NCBI GenBank assembly: GCA_039820545.1
Contig: JBCBPW010000025.1
Location: 1 to 64,000 of the forward strand
Direction of reading: 5' to 3'
Source: JALEFZ01 sp039820545
GTDB lineage: Bacteria > Bacteroidota > Bacteroidia > J057
Length of the DNA: 64,000 nucleotides
The position numbers and the translations under genes are program-made. The notes under the pieces are model-generated. The model saw nothing but the letters and a program-made list of their open reading frames with translations, was not told where the DNA came from and did not search any database. Below are positions 45,550 to 54,823 of this stretch, one piece after another; within the stretch, counting starts at the first letter, position 1, and each line of letters begins with the position of its first letter.

Positions 45550-47665
45550 AAGGAATCTGTTCTTGAGATTCTGGTAGTCGAGTGATCTCCCCCGTTTTTC
45601 CATCTATCCCTATCCATTCTCCCTCCTCCAATACGAGCTGAGGGGGAATACGTGTGACAGAAGGAATGCCAGACTCTCGCAAAATAATAGAAGCGTGCGA
45701 GAGGATACCACCTACATACGACAAAACACCTTGTACTTGCAAAAAATAGGGAATCCATCCTGGATCTAAGGAGTCTGCCACCAGTATGATACTCTCATAA
45801 TCAGGGCGCTTCAATGTCGCCAGATCCGACTTTGAGACGCGCCATACTTGCCCCTTCACCTTTCCTGGATAAATACCGATTCCCTGCGACTGCGCTACCT
45901 CATCCTGTCCTTGCAAAGTCTCTAGTATGGATAAAGGAAGTCGTCTGTCATGCTGATTCCTCAAAAAAGCATCCATATCCCATCCAGCCGATTCAGGATA
46001 GTGGATCTGGGCCAATGTGTTCGCATCTATCGAGCCATCTAAAACTTGAGAGAGGTCTTCTGGATAAAAACCTGAAAAGTCTAGCTCCTTACCCAATCTG
46101 CTTTCTGCTTGAGTTTGTATTTCTTCTCTCAATAAAAAAAAGTAACGCATGGCATGATGTCGCAGCCACTCACGCGTATTCATTAGCTGAACAAATGGCC
46201 GTGAGTACCAAGAAATTTTCCGTCTCGTTTTTCTCTCATTTTTACCAGATCCTCCCTGCTGCATGGACTCCATGAGTTGTGCCCATTGGACCTCTGTGTA
46301 CTCAGAAAAACGCGCTTGCCCGATATCTGATTCATAGAAGCCACGATGCCCATAGTTTTTGAGGAAGACTTCCTTCTCCATTTGGCCATTTGCCACATCT
46401 CGAAAAGCCTGAAAAAATTGTCCACTTTCGCTCTGTACAGAGAGATGGTCCAGACGTCCTCTTCTCGCCAGCACCTTGATCGGACCTGACATCGCCCCTG
46501 TCAATGCTTGCATAAGCGAAACCAACTCCACATATACCACCTGCATGTCCGTCATCCAGTTGTTGAAAGCAATGTCGGGATTGTTGCGCCAAAGGAGGCG
46601 GCGCGTCTCAATGACTCGCAAAAGATAGCGTTGCTTGTCACGAACCCACCTTCGTGTGCGGCCGATCACCGATAGCTGCTCCTTGAGTACCGCCATGAAT
46701 ACCTTGAACTTCCCCAGTGCCTGCCAAGGGCGAAGCCCCACCCTGTAAGGATCTTCGGCTCCCACCGACTCACATACCAATGCAGTGGGCAGGCCCCATT
46801 CGACCATTGTATCTAGCAGAGCGGACAGGTTGATCCACGGCATGCTTGCAGAGATCTGAATGAAATCCCGATTGGGAAGTGTGGGGTCTAGTTTGCGATA
46901 ATAAGCAAACAGATGTGTGCTACAGGAATCTATTATGGCCGTCATCAAGGGAGAGGGATGCGGTGGAAGAATTTCTTTGTGATTGGCGGATGTCAGCACC
47001 TCCTCCGCCTCTTCCTCATTTGTGATGGGACGCGCTTGCAATACATAGACCTCGTGATTATGGATAGTGAACTCGATATCCAATCCCAAGGGAGATTCTA
47101 GCGGTTGGCTCTTGAGGAGTTTCTGAGTGTAAGCAGAAAGCTTGATAAAGGGGCGTGCGAAAGCTCTATGCGGATGGTCTTTGGGAAAGGGCCTCCAAGG
47201 CATAGTGATCCCCGACCAAAAGATATCTTTGTATTGAAACCGAGGCAATAAGATGGTCAAAGGATTGACTTCCCCCCCTACAACCTGCTCGCCCATTCCC
47301 TCAAAATAATTCATCTTCCACACAGCCTTTCGGTAGGCAAATAATACACCGCTCGCCTGCACCTCTACCATTTCCTGCGCAATCAGATACTGCCCATGTC
47401 GATGGGGATAGGATAAGAAAACTGCTTCGATTGCTTCATCTAGCTCATTTCGCTTGACATTTAGCCGAGTCAGAAAGTGCCCAGCCATAGATCGCTTCAC
47501 ACCATCCTCCTGCGAGAAAGAAGACCTTACCGAAATCGGAAAAGAAAGATGGGCCGTCAGGCGATGATGCCTTCCCGCACAAAAATCCTCATAGGAAATG
47601 CCTACAAATCGAGGAGTAGGGACGCCTAACCTCTTGATGGTATGTAATTGCTCGAGCTTGCTCAT
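45542..47665 (-). CDS. PEP-synthase/rifampin-phosphotransferase-like enzyme
   Basis: 707 residues. N-terminal ATP-grasp domain of the PEP synthase type: ISVRSSFSQEDGVKRSMAGHF, LIAQEMVEVQASGVLFAY, GLDIEFTIHNHEVYVLQARPIT. A central helical region (250-560) has no family I recognise. The C-terminal phosphohistidine swivel domain carries GGILSHASIILRESGIP with His657. The architecture matches ATP to AMP dikinases such as rifampin phosphotransferase and PEP synthase, but the PEP/pyruvate TIM barrel is missing, so the acceptor is probably another small molecule. Start overlaps the hydrolase stop (ATGA). Confidence 0.85.
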   Translation of the reverse strand: MSKLEQLHTIKRLGVPTPRFVGISYEDFCAGRHHRLTAHLSFPISVRSSFSQEDGVKRSMAGHFLTRLNVKRNELDEAIEAVFLSYPHRHGQYLIAQEMVEVQASGVLFAYRKAVWKMNYFEGMGEQVVGGEVNPLTILLPRFQYKDIFWSGITMPWRPFPKDHPHRAFARPFIKLSAYTQKLLKSQPLESPLGLDIEFTIHNHEVYVLQARPITNEEEAEEVLTSANHKEILPPHPSPLMTAIIDSCSTHLFAYYRKLDPTLPNRDFIQISASMPWINLSALLDTMVEWGLPTALVCESVGAEDPYRVGLRPWQALGKFKVFMAVLKEQLSVIGRTRRWVRDKQRYLLRVIETRRLLWRNNPDIAFNNWMTDMQVVYVELVSLMQALTGAMSGPIKVLARRGRLDHLSVQSESGQFFQAFRDVANGQMEKEVFLKNYGHRGFYESDIGQARFSEYTEVQWAQLMESMQQGGSGKNERKTRRKISWYSRPFVQLMNTREWLRHHAMRYFFLLREEIQTQAESRLGKELDFSGFYPEDLSQVLDGSIDANTLAQIHYPESAGWDMDAFLRNQHDRRLPLSILETLQGQDEVAQSQGIGIYPGKVKGQVWRVSKSDLATLKRPDYESIILVADSLDPGWIPYFLQVQGVLSYVGGILSHASIILRESGIPSVTRIPPQLVLEEGEWIGIDGKTGEITRLPESQEQIPYA

Positions 47666-48420
47666 CCTTGAATGAAGTTGAGAATTTTTTCTCTAAAGTC
47701 CAGCGGATCGTCCAACATAGGAAAGTGGTCCCAGTCATCCACTACCGAAAAAGTACTCTGCGGAAAGTCCGCTTTCCATAAGCCCAAGTGCTTCGCCTGC
47801 ACGACACGCTCCTTCCCTCCCCAAATAAAATGAAAGGGTTCATACCCGATCTTTTCACGCACTTCTTGATACCATGCTACCGTGATCAAATCAAAAAAAA
47901 TGGGAAAAGCTGTACATTGTGCATAGTCATCAAAGAATCTATCTAGGATAGCCGAGTCTATCTTTTCAGGCTGCAAAAATAACCGCTTTTTCCAGATCGG
48001 ACGCATGAAGGGAGCCACAATGAGCTGTTGCATCACACGACGAATGAACATCGGTTTCATCAGTTTTGGGAAGAATCGGACATGCAAAGAGGCACCTATG
48101 ACCGAATGAAGGAATATCTTTTGCGGATGAATCCTGCGCCCACTGGGAAATGTATAATCGCGCTTGGCCCACTCCATCACAAGCGAGCCTCCGATGCCAT
48201 GACCATACACAATCCATTCGTCCTCCTTCTCCATCGCACGATCCATATCCGATAGAAACACATCCCAATAGTTTGATGCAGCAGGGAGCGGCCTTCCATC
48301 AAATCCACTCAGGTCGGGTATGACAAACGTGTGCGTGTCCTCATTCTCCATTAACTGTAGGAAAGGGAGGAACCGAGTCTTGCCGCCTCCGTTGCCATGA
48401 AGCATCAATATATTCGCCAC
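47662..48420 (-). CDS. Alpha/beta-hydrolase-fold protein lacking the nucleophile Ser
   Basis: About 252 residues from GTG at 48420 (MANILMLHGNGGG); a TTG at 48468 would add 16. Oxyanion-hole motif LHGNGGG and a late His in DWDHFPML are present. The nucleophile elbow reads VYGHGIGGSL: Gly stands where GxSxG has Ser (codon GGC), so classical hydrolysis is unlikely unless Ser three residues later substitutes. Could be a binding or structural protein, or a lyase-type member. First gene of the overlapping cassette with the PEP-synthase-like and DUF2064 genes. Candidate terminator hairpin upstream at 48500. Confidence 0.72.
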   Translation of the reverse strand: MANILMLHGNGGGKTRFLPFLQLMENEDTHTFVIPDLSGFDGRPLPAASNYWDVFLSDMDRAMEKEDEWIVYGHGIGGSLVMEWAKRDYTFPSGRRIHPQKIFLHSVIGASLHVRFFPKLMKPMFIRRVMQQLIVAPFMRPIWKKRLFLQPEKIDSAILDRFFDDYAQCTAFPIFFDLITVAWYQEVREKIGYEPFHFIWGGKERVVQAKHLGLWKADFPQSTFSVVDDWDHFPMLDDPLDFREKILNFIQG

Positions 48421-48499
48421 AAATTTTTTGTAATGACCAACTCGATTTAAAGGCGATTGTTGTTGCAACAGAGAAGCAGGAGAATAAAAGATTGCGTTG

Positions 48500-48538
48500 A
48501 AAGGACTGTACCGAGCGGTACCTAGGATTCAGTCCTTT
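48500..48538 (-). terminator. Hairpin between the two hydrolase genes
   Basis: AAAGGACTG/CAGTCCTTT outer stem (48500-48508, 48530-48538) with inner GTACC/GGTAC stem (48508-48521). It ends seven bases from the stop of the gene at 48545; no strong T tract, so either terminator or processing hairpin. Confidence 0.45.
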
Positions 48539-48544
48539 ATTTTG

Positions 48545-49234
48545 CTATATGATTCCAAGATCTGCCAGTCCTTCTAACCAGCTTTGTACCTTCTCCCCAG
48601 CCTCCTGATAAATTTCTTCTCTCTTGCGCCCGCTCCTCTTCAGTACTTTGTAGCTGTGGTCTGCTCCTTCCAACCAATGGAGCGTAGCTTTTGCTCCTAT
48701 ATCCTCCATCACAGTCATCAATAAGTCAGGTTTAGCAAAGGTGTCTCTTGTTCCCGACAAAAATAATTGCGGAGGGGAAATCGTCTTTAGGTGGGCGGCT
48801 CTTTCTGTCCCTGGTTTACCTGGTGCATGAAGTGGAAAGGAAAAATAAATGAGCGCTTTGACCTCTGGAATCAATTGATCTGTGGCAGCCTGGGCAGTCA
48901 TTCTCCCTCCAAAGGAATGCCCTCCTCCCAGCAATACATGCTCAGGAGCAAGTACTTGGGCCGTTTTGACCGCTTGTTGTATCGTGGCCAACGTCACTTT
49001 TTTCCCATCTCTCCCTCCTCCTCCGCGCTCCATGTAGGGAAAGTGGTATCGAAAAGTGCCTATCCCGACAGCAGCAAGTGTATGAGCTAAAGATTCCATA
49101 TGCTCATGCTTCATACCTGCACCTGCTCCATGTCCCAAAACCAAATAGGCCTTGGCATTGGGGGGAAGAAGCGATAGATAGGATACATTTCCCTTATCTT
49201 GATTGACTTCAAAGTGACCTGTCTGTTCTTTCAT
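48545..49234 (-). CDS. Alpha/beta hydrolase, KANL3/Tex30-like
   Basis: 229 residues. Motifs: VLGHGAGAGMKHEHM (oxyanion region), GTFRYHFPYMERGGGGRDGK, nucleophile elbow GGGHSFGGRM with Ser intact, acid in SGTRDTFA, and catalytic His in GADHSYKVLK. This is the KANL3/Tex30-like dienelactone-hydrolase branch. Unlike its downstream neighbour the catalytic triad is complete. Substrate unknown. Divergent from a GT2 gene. Confidence 0.85.
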   Translation of the reverse strand: MKEQTGHFEVNQDKGNVSYLSLLPPNAKAYLVLGHGAGAGMKHEHMESLAHTLAAVGIGTFRYHFPYMERGGGGRDGKKVTLATIQQAVKTAQVLAPEHVLLGGGHSFGGRMTAQAATDQLIPEVKALIYFSFPLHAPGKPGTERAAHLKTISPPQLFLSGTRDTFAKPDLLMTVMEDIGAKATLHWLEGADHSYKVLKRSGRKREEIYQEAGEKVQSWLEGLADLGII

Positions 49235-49287
49235 CGTAATGAGTATCGGAGGAATGAAAAAATTAAGGAGACTAGACCTCCTTTCAG

Positions 49288-49306
49288 CGTATTCGCCTTG
49301 AATACG
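49288..49306. promoter_or_regulatory. Perfect 7-bp inverted repeat in a divergent promoter region
   Basis: CGTATTC (49288-49294) and GAATACG (49300-49306), loop GCCTT. It lies 54 bases before the hydrolase start (minus) and 126 before the GT2 start (plus), suitable for an operator shared by both. Confidence 0.35.
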
Positions 49307-49431
49307 ACATATTTAGCGAAAAAAAAGAGTAGTTTCGCGATTTAAACAGAAAAAGCATGATCGCATTCCCATTCTTGCAATTAGAATCTCCATGGGAGTG
49401 TGCGTCGCGTTAAGAGCCTGAATCAACCTAC

Positions 49432-50148
49432 ATGGAACGAGCAGTGGAGAAAGGCATCCCTCATATAGATGTAATTATACCAGCCTTCAATGAGGAGAAA
49501 TCTATAGGCAAAGTGGTACATGACATACCCAAAGAATGGGTACGTGAGATTATTGTGGTAAACAATCACTCCACAGATGGGACTGTTCCTGCTGCCCAAG
49601 CAGCTGGAGCAACCGTGCTAAGTGAAGATCGTCCAGGATATGGGTTTGCTTGCTTGAAGGGGATTGACTATCTCAAACAAAAACCGAAAGATCTTCAGCC
49701 TAAGATTGTCGTTTTTTTAGACGGGGACTACTCCGATTATCCAGAAGAATTACCTAAATTAGCCGCGCCAATAATCGACGGTAAGGCTCAGATGGTCATA
49801 GGTTCCAGAGCTTTAGGCAATCGAGAACGTGGTGCGCTGACACCTCAGCAGGTCTTTGGCAACTGGTTGGCTACTCGTCTACTCAAATTGATTTATGGAG
49901 CCTCTTTCACGGATTTAGGCCCCTTTCGTGCTATCAGGTTTGAGGATCTACTCGCAATAGATATGAAGGATCAAACCTATGGCTGGACTGTAGAAATGCA
50001 GGTCAAAGCAGCCAAATATGGACTGGCATCCACTGAAGTTCCTGTGAATTATCGCAAACGAATCGGTATTTCTAAAGTATCGGGAACGGTAAAAGGTACG
50101 ATTATGGCAGGCTACAAAATTATTTGGACCATATTCAAATATATGTAG
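49432..50148 (+). CDS. Family 2 glycosyltransferase (DPM-like)
   Basis: 238 residues. GT-A fold: DVIIPAFNEEKSIGKV, VVNNHSTDGT, FLDGDYSDYP (DxD-type metal motif), GSRALGNRERGALTPQQVFGNWLATRLL, and GWTVEMQVKAAKYGL near the end. This pattern matches soluble dolichol-phosphate-mannose-synthase-like and glucosyl-polyprenyl transferases that load a sugar on a lipid carrier. Such a donor could feed the GT39 and DUF2723 enzymes elsewhere in the window, which is inference. Single gene. Confidence 0.87.
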   Translation: MERAVEKGIPHIDVIIPAFNEEKSIGKVVHDIPKEWVREIIVVNNHSTDGTVPAAQAAGATVLSEDRPGYGFACLKGIDYLKQKPKDLQPKIVVFLDGDYSDYPEELPKLAAPIIDGKAQMVIGSRALGNRERGALTPQQVFGNWLATRLLKLIYGASFTDLGPFRAIRFEDLLAIDMKDQTYGWTVEMQVKAAKYGLASTEVPVNYRKRIGISKVSGTVKGTIMAGYKIIWTIFKYM

Positions 50149-50419
50149 GAGGCTATGGCAAAAAATGCTACGAAAAATGTATAAGATCTTTTCGAAAGAA
50201 AATACTGACAACTCGCTCACTATCAAGTTCTTATAATGGATTTTTCACTATATACAAAAGATTCTCTAAGAGATATGAAAGATATTCTGCCTGAGAATCA
50301 CCAAGAAGTCTCCTATTTATATGTTAGGTCTAAATGAAATCTTGACACGAATCGAGGCTTTTTGTTGCAATTTGTATACTTAGATTGGAAATTTACAGCA
50401 AAATTTTATAGACGAGCAC
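50149..50419. other. AT-rich gap between the two GT2 genes
   Basis: Contains only two very short open frames (22 and 33 codons, at about 50168 and 50236). No terminator or promoter recognised. Confidence 0.45.
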
Positions 50420-51904
50420 ATGCAAGTCTTTGAGTATCTGGTATTAAGCATTTATGGGATTGCACTCGTGCTGATTGTCCTTTATAGTATAGGACAACTT
50501 CACTTGATTGTAACATTTTTGCGCAGACGCAAGAAAACAAAAGCAGTCCCCCCTCTCGAAGGAGATGAGAATCTTCCTTTCGTGACCATTCAGCTCCCTA
50601 TTTTCAATGAGCTGTATGTGGTAGAACGCCTCCTAGAGGCCATGGCGGATATGGACTATCCCAATGATCGCTATGAGATCCAACTTTTGGATGATTCTAC
50701 GGATGAAACAGTAGCCGTGGCTGCTGCCAAGATAGAGGAGCTACAAGCACGAGGCATTCAGGCGCATCATGTCCGCCGCCCTGAGCGTAAAGGCTTCAAG
50801 GCTGGCGCACTAGGGTACGGCTTGGAGTACGCCAAAGGTGAGTACATCGCCATATTTGATGCCGACTTTGTCCCTCGACCCAATTTTCTTCGCGCGACGC
50901 TATCCAACTTTACCGATGACAACATTGGTGTGGTGCAAGCGCGTTGGGAACATATCAATCAAGACTATTCTCTGTTTACAGAAGCACAGGCATTCTTCCT
51001 GGATGCCCACTTTACAGTAGAACAGTTTAGCCGCGATCAAGGAGGGTTCTTCATGAACTTCAATGGGACGGCGGGAGTCTGGCGCAAAGAATGTATTATC
51101 GATGCAGGAGGTTGGGAATACGATACCCTGACAGAAGATCTGGACCTGAGCTATCGCGCGCAGATGAAAGGCTGGAAATTCAAATATGTAGATGAAATCG
51201 GCGCACCCGCAGAACTTCCCGCAGAAATGGGTGCCATCAAATCGCAGCAGTATCGATGGATGAAAGGTGGAGCCGAAGTCGCAAGGAAGATGCTTAGCCA
51301 AATTTGGCGTTCAGACATTTCCCTCATGCACAAGCTACATGGGACCATGCACCTCTTGGGTAGCTCTGTCTTCGTGCTAGTATTGATGTTGGGTGCGACG
51401 AGTGTGCCCCTTCTTTATCTAAAGCATGAAGTATTCAGTGGCAATATAGATTTCCTTATTGTTCCTGTATCTCTACTCCTGTTAAGTTTCCTCATTCTTG
51501 CGGTATTTTATATGCTCACCATCATGCGCCGCGAGCCCGATTTCATCACGGCGTTCAAGCGATTCCTCCGCAATTACATTCCCTATCTCGCATTGTCCAT
51601 GGGGCTTTCCCTACACAATACCATTGCAGTAGTACAAGGTTTTAGTGGGAAAAGAACACCCTTTATCCGTACGCCCAAATTCAACCTCCAAAACAGGTCT
51701 GATAACTGGAAGGCAGTGAAATATAAATCTCGGCGAATCAAACCAAGTGTATACGCAGAGCTGATCATGGCCATTTATTTTTGCCTGGGTGTAGCTATGT
51801 GCTTCTATTTCAAGGACTTTAGCAATATGCCTTTCTTACTAATGCAGATGTTGGGCTTTGGTGCAGTCAGCCTCTACAGTTTTAGACATGCTTATATGAG
51901 ATAG
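50420..51904 (+). CDS. Cellulose-synthase-like processive GT2
   Basis: 494 residues: an N-terminal membrane segment (8-32), a cytosolic GT2 domain (50-310) and about four C-terminal membrane segments. Motifs for a processive enzyme: LPIFNELYVVERLL, LDDSTDET, IFDADF (DxD), TEDLDLSYR (catalytic Asp), QQYRWMKGG (QxxRW). No PilZ domain, so no cyclic-di-GMP control. It resembles glucomannan/beta-glucan synthases of the CslA-like group. Product unknown. Strong terminator follows. Confidence 0.9.
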   Translation: MQVFEYLVLSIYGIALVLIVLYSIGQLHLIVTFLRRRKKTKAVPPLEGDENLPFVTIQLPIFNELYVVERLLEAMADMDYPNDRYEIQLLDDSTDETVAVAAAKIEELQARGIQAHHVRRPERKGFKAGALGYGLEYAKGEYIAIFDADFVPRPNFLRATLSNFTDDNIGVVQARWEHINQDYSLFTEAQAFFLDAHFTVEQFSRDQGGFFMNFNGTAGVWRKECIIDAGGWEYDTLTEDLDLSYRAQMKGWKFKYVDEIGAPAELPAEMGAIKSQQYRWMKGGAEVARKMLSQIWRSDISLMHKLHGTMHLLGSSVFVLVLMLGATSVPLLYLKHEVFSGNIDFLIVPVSLLLLSFLILAVFYMLTIMRREPDFITAFKRFLRNYIPYLALSMGLSLHNTIAVVQGFSGKRTPFIRTPKFNLQNRSDNWKAVKYKSRRIKPSVYAELIMAIYFCLGVAMCFYFKDFSNMPFLLMQMLGFGAVSLYSFRHAYMR

Positions 51905-51936
51905 GATTGGACATTTTTCTGTTCAACTTAGAATAT

Positions 51937-51969
51937 ATGTCAGAAATCTTATGGGTTTCTGACATTTTT
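51937..51969 (+). terminator. Terminator of the processive GT2 gene
   Basis: ATGTCAGAAA (51937-51946) with TTTCTGACAT (51956-51965), loop of nine, then TTTT. Confidence 0.85.
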
Positions 51970-52020
51970 CCTTTAAATTTTCGTTGAATCTATCCGACTT
52001 TTCATCTTACAGTTACAACA

Positions 52021-53994
52021 ATGGAAAAACAAGTCTCCCTTCTATGGCTTGGAGCTTTATGTCTCCTTGCGATCCCTTCCTATGGACAAAAACTCTACCG
52101 ATTCGGCAAATTTGATCAAGCACAACTAGAGATGACAGAGGATGAAGTATTTCCTGACGCGGAAGCACTTATCCTACTGAGTGATGGTTATTCGCATATG
52201 ATGGTACAACCAGGTGCGGGCATTCGCATAAGAAATAACTACCATATCAGAATTAAAATTCTCAAAGAATCGGGATTTGACTACGCAGAAGTTGAAATTC
52301 CATTTTTTCGAGAAGGAGGTGCACAACTACTTAGTAACATCAAAGCCTCTACCTTTAACTTGACAGAAAGTGGCAAGATGATTGAGCAAAAACTCGATCG
52401 AAAGAGTTTCTTTGAAGAAGAGAAACCTGGGGGGTTAGTGATTAAGAAATTTACCTTTCCCAATGTCAAGGTAGGAACAATTGTCGAGTACCAGTACTCT
52501 ATTACAGGGGGTATTGCCTATCCTCCCACATGGTACTTTCAGCAATCTATACCGACGAAGCGTTCACGACATTCATTTAAAGTTCCCAATGGTTTTTTCT
52601 ACCAGCCGATGATGCTGGGAGAAGTATCCAACCTAAGTAGAGAGGAAAGAAGTGCCCCCAGTGAAGTAATAGGCACGGACCGTGAGATCATCTATACAGG
52701 AATAGATATTCCTGGTTTGAAGGATGAAGCTTATGTACTCAATATGCGTAACTACTTCGGACGTATACGCTATCAATTAAAGAGTATCAATGTCCCTGGA
52801 TATGCTGAGACGGTAGGCTCTACTTGGGCAGAGATTGCGCAAGAATATCGCGAATATTCAGGCTTTGGAGGAGTGGCTTTTAACAAAACTCTAGGTCGAA
52901 GAGTTCTCGATCGTGCGCTAAGTACAAGAGGAGAAAATGATGATAAACTGGCGACTGTCTATGCCTACTGTCGATTCAACACCAATCAAGGAAGCTACTT
53001 TAGTGAGTATACAAATATACCAGCGGGTACATTACCTGGTGGAAAAGAGCCCTTAACCAGTGGAGCTGTCAACCTGATGCTGGTTGCGGGACTCAGAGCA
53101 GCAGGATATCAAGCCTTCCCTGTGATCATCAGCACCCGAAGCAATGGAGCTATTCAAAGCTTTTTCCCTGACGATGCCCAGTTCAACCACGTACTGGCCT
53201 ATGTAAAGCTGGATGAAGATTATATCTTGATGGATGCTGTATCCGATGGCTATGGTCCTGATATGCTCCCTTGGCATGACCTCAATACAGGTAGTCAAGG
53301 GATGCTCATCTCTCCGTCTGGCTATAAGTGGATTCCTCTTACCCCTAAGTACAAAGGAAAGCACAACTGTAATGCGAACCTAAAACTCTCAGCTGACGGA
53401 ACACTCTCAGGTAAATTTTCCTTCACAGAAAAAGGATATAGTGGAGCATCTGCACGGATTGCCTATATGGATGTAGATGAAGATCCACGCAAATGCGCCA
53501 TGGATCATTTCATCGATACAGAAAATGAAGTCGAGGTCACAGAAATAGAGGTTTCTGGGGAGAAAGAAATTTCCGCTCCCTTCAAAATGAAATTCCAAAT
53601 AGAAACAGATGGCTATGTGCAGACAGCAGGGGACCGTATCTATATTCAACCTATGTTATTCGAACAGTATTCCGACAACCCATTCAAAGAAGAAAAGAGG
53701 ACCTATCCAGTAGACTTTGGCTACGCCCGCAACAATAGCTATATGCTCAACCTAGAAATACCAGAAGGGTATGTAATAGAAGAGAGTCCCCAACCTGTTC
53801 GCATTTCCACTCCCGATAAGTCTGCCACCTTCGTATTCAATGTAATGGCTATGGGAAATCGCGTCCAATTGATATCCCAAATGCAGCTCAATAAATCTCA
53901 ATATCTAAGCAAAGAGTATGAAGCGCTTCGAAAGCTCTACGATATGATGGTACAAAAACATGGAGAGCAAATTGTACTGAGGAAAGAAAGCTGA
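52021..53994 (+). CDS. DUF3857 and pseudo-transglutaminase protein
   Basis: 657 residues. Signal peptide (MEKQVSLLWLGALCLLAIPS), DUF3857 domain (about 50-220: NYHIRIKILKESGFDYAEV, VGTIVEYQYSI), then a transglutaminase-like core (270-420). In the core the usual Cys site reads TSGAVNLMLVAGLRAAG (347-361) with no Cys, while His390 (FNHVLAY) and Asp405 (LMDAV) remain. A DUF3858-type beta domain ends the protein. Likely periplasmic; binds rather than cross-links peptides. Members of this family often occur in pairs in Bacteroidota; only one is here. Confidence 0.87.
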   Translation: MEKQVSLLWLGALCLLAIPSYGQKLYRFGKFDQAQLEMTEDEVFPDAEALILLSDGYSHMMVQPGAGIRIRNNYHIRIKILKESGFDYAEVEIPFFREGGAQLLSNIKASTFNLTESGKMIEQKLDRKSFFEEEKPGGLVIKKFTFPNVKVGTIVEYQYSITGGIAYPPTWYFQQSIPTKRSRHSFKVPNGFFYQPMMLGEVSNLSREERSAPSEVIGTDREIIYTGIDIPGLKDEAYVLNMRNYFGRIRYQLKSINVPGYAETVGSTWAEIAQEYREYSGFGGVAFNKTLGRRVLDRALSTRGENDDKLATVYAYCRFNTNQGSYFSEYTNIPAGTLPGGKEPLTSGAVNLMLVAGLRAAGYQAFPVIISTRSNGAIQSFFPDDAQFNHVLAYVKLDEDYILMDAVSDGYGPDMLPWHDLNTGSQGMLISPSGYKWIPLTPKYKGKHNCNANLKLSADGTLSGKFSFTEKGYSGASARIAYMDVDEDPRKCAMDHFIDTENEVEVTEIEVSGEKEISAPFKMKFQIETDGYVQTAGDRIYIQPMLFEQYSDNPFKEEKRTYPVDFGYARNNSYMLNLEIPEGYVIEESPQPVRISTPDKSATFVFNVMAMGNRVQLISQMQLNKSQYLSKEYEALRKLYDMMVQKHGEQIVLRKES

Positions 53995-54058
53995 CCACCA
54001 CATATAAACATTTGATTACCAATCAAATAAAAATAAATCTATATTTATTTCCGCCCAT

Positions 54059-54086
54059 AAAAAAGGGTCTGCTGAGGAGCAGACCC
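54059..54086 (-). terminator. Terminator of the superoxide dismutase gene
   Basis: GGGTCTGCT (54065-54073) with AGCAGACCC (54078-54086), loop GAGG; on the minus strand followed by six T. May also stop transcripts from the plus-strand gene. Confidence 0.85.
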
Positions 54087-54138
54087 ATTTTCATAATAAA
54101 GCTAAAACTGACGTGATGTATAAGCAATATATGAAAAC

Positions 54139-54750
54139 TTATGCGTTTTTGTACAGCTCAGTCACTTTTTCCCAGTTGATCACATTGAAGAAAGCATCAA
54201 TGTAGGCAGGGCGCTTGTTCTGATAATTCAAATAATAAGCGTGCTCCCAGACGTCAAGACCTAGAATGGGCGTACCGCGCTCTGCTTCATCCACTACATC
54301 CATCAAAGGATTGTCCTGATTAGGTGTAGAGGTAACTGCGAGAGAGCCATCAGCCTTTTTGATCAGCCATGCCCACCCTGAACCAAAACGCGTAGCCGCT
54401 GCTTTAGAAAAAGCTTCCTTGAAGGCATCGTAAGAACCAAAAGCAGAATTGATGGCATCACCCATTTCTCCTTCAGGTGCTCCACCTCCGTTGGGTCCCA
54501 TGACCTCCCAGAAAAGTCTGTGATTAAAGAATCCACCTCCATTGTTACGAACACCTGTAGAGGCAGAAGATACACTGGCAAGAATATCCTCGATAGACTT
54601 ATCTGCCAATTCTGTACCTTCGACAGCAGCATTTAGCTTATTGGTATATCCTGCATGGTGACGGTCATGGTGGATTTCCATTGTCTGCGCATCAATATGT
54701 GGTTCTAGCGCGTCATTTGCATAAGGAAGAGGAGGAAGCGTAAAAGCCAT
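54139..54750 (-). CDS. Superoxide dismutase (Fe/Mn family)
   Basis: 203 residues. Converts superoxide to hydrogen peroxide and oxygen. Metal ligands His27 (EIHHDRHH), His77 (FFNHRLFW), Asp166 and His170 (LDVWEHAYYLNYQNKR) are all present. Fe versus Mn preference cannot be told with certainty; GGGFFNHRLFW is common in Mn or cambialistic enzymes. No signal peptide, so cytosolic. Own promoter with palindrome and own terminator. Confidence 0.96.
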   Translation of the reverse strand: MAFTLPPLPYANDALEPHIDAQTMEIHHDRHHAGYTNKLNAAVEGTELADKSIEDILASVSSASTGVRNNGGGFFNHRLFWEVMGPNGGGAPEGEMGDAINSAFGSYDAFKEAFSKAAATRFGSGWAWLIKKADGSLAVTSTPNQDNPLMDVVDEAERGTPILGLDVWEHAYYLNYQNKRPAYIDAFFNVINWEKVTELYKNA

Positions 54751-54793
54751 AATTGTTCTTATTTTGTTGAAGGTTATTTGCTTGTGATTAACT

Positions 54794-54801
54794 CAAAAGT
54801 A
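54794..54801 (-). promoter_or_regulatory. Candidate -7 box of the superoxide dismutase gene
   Basis: TACTTTTG on the minus strand, 44 bases upstream of the ATG. Confidence 0.45.
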
Positions 54802-54823
54802 ACACAAAAAGGTATATTTAAAA

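Noticed and set aside
50236..50337. 33-codon open frame (MDFSLYTKDSLRDMKD...)
   Set aside because: AT-rich, no known family and no other evidence of translation; too short to support alone.
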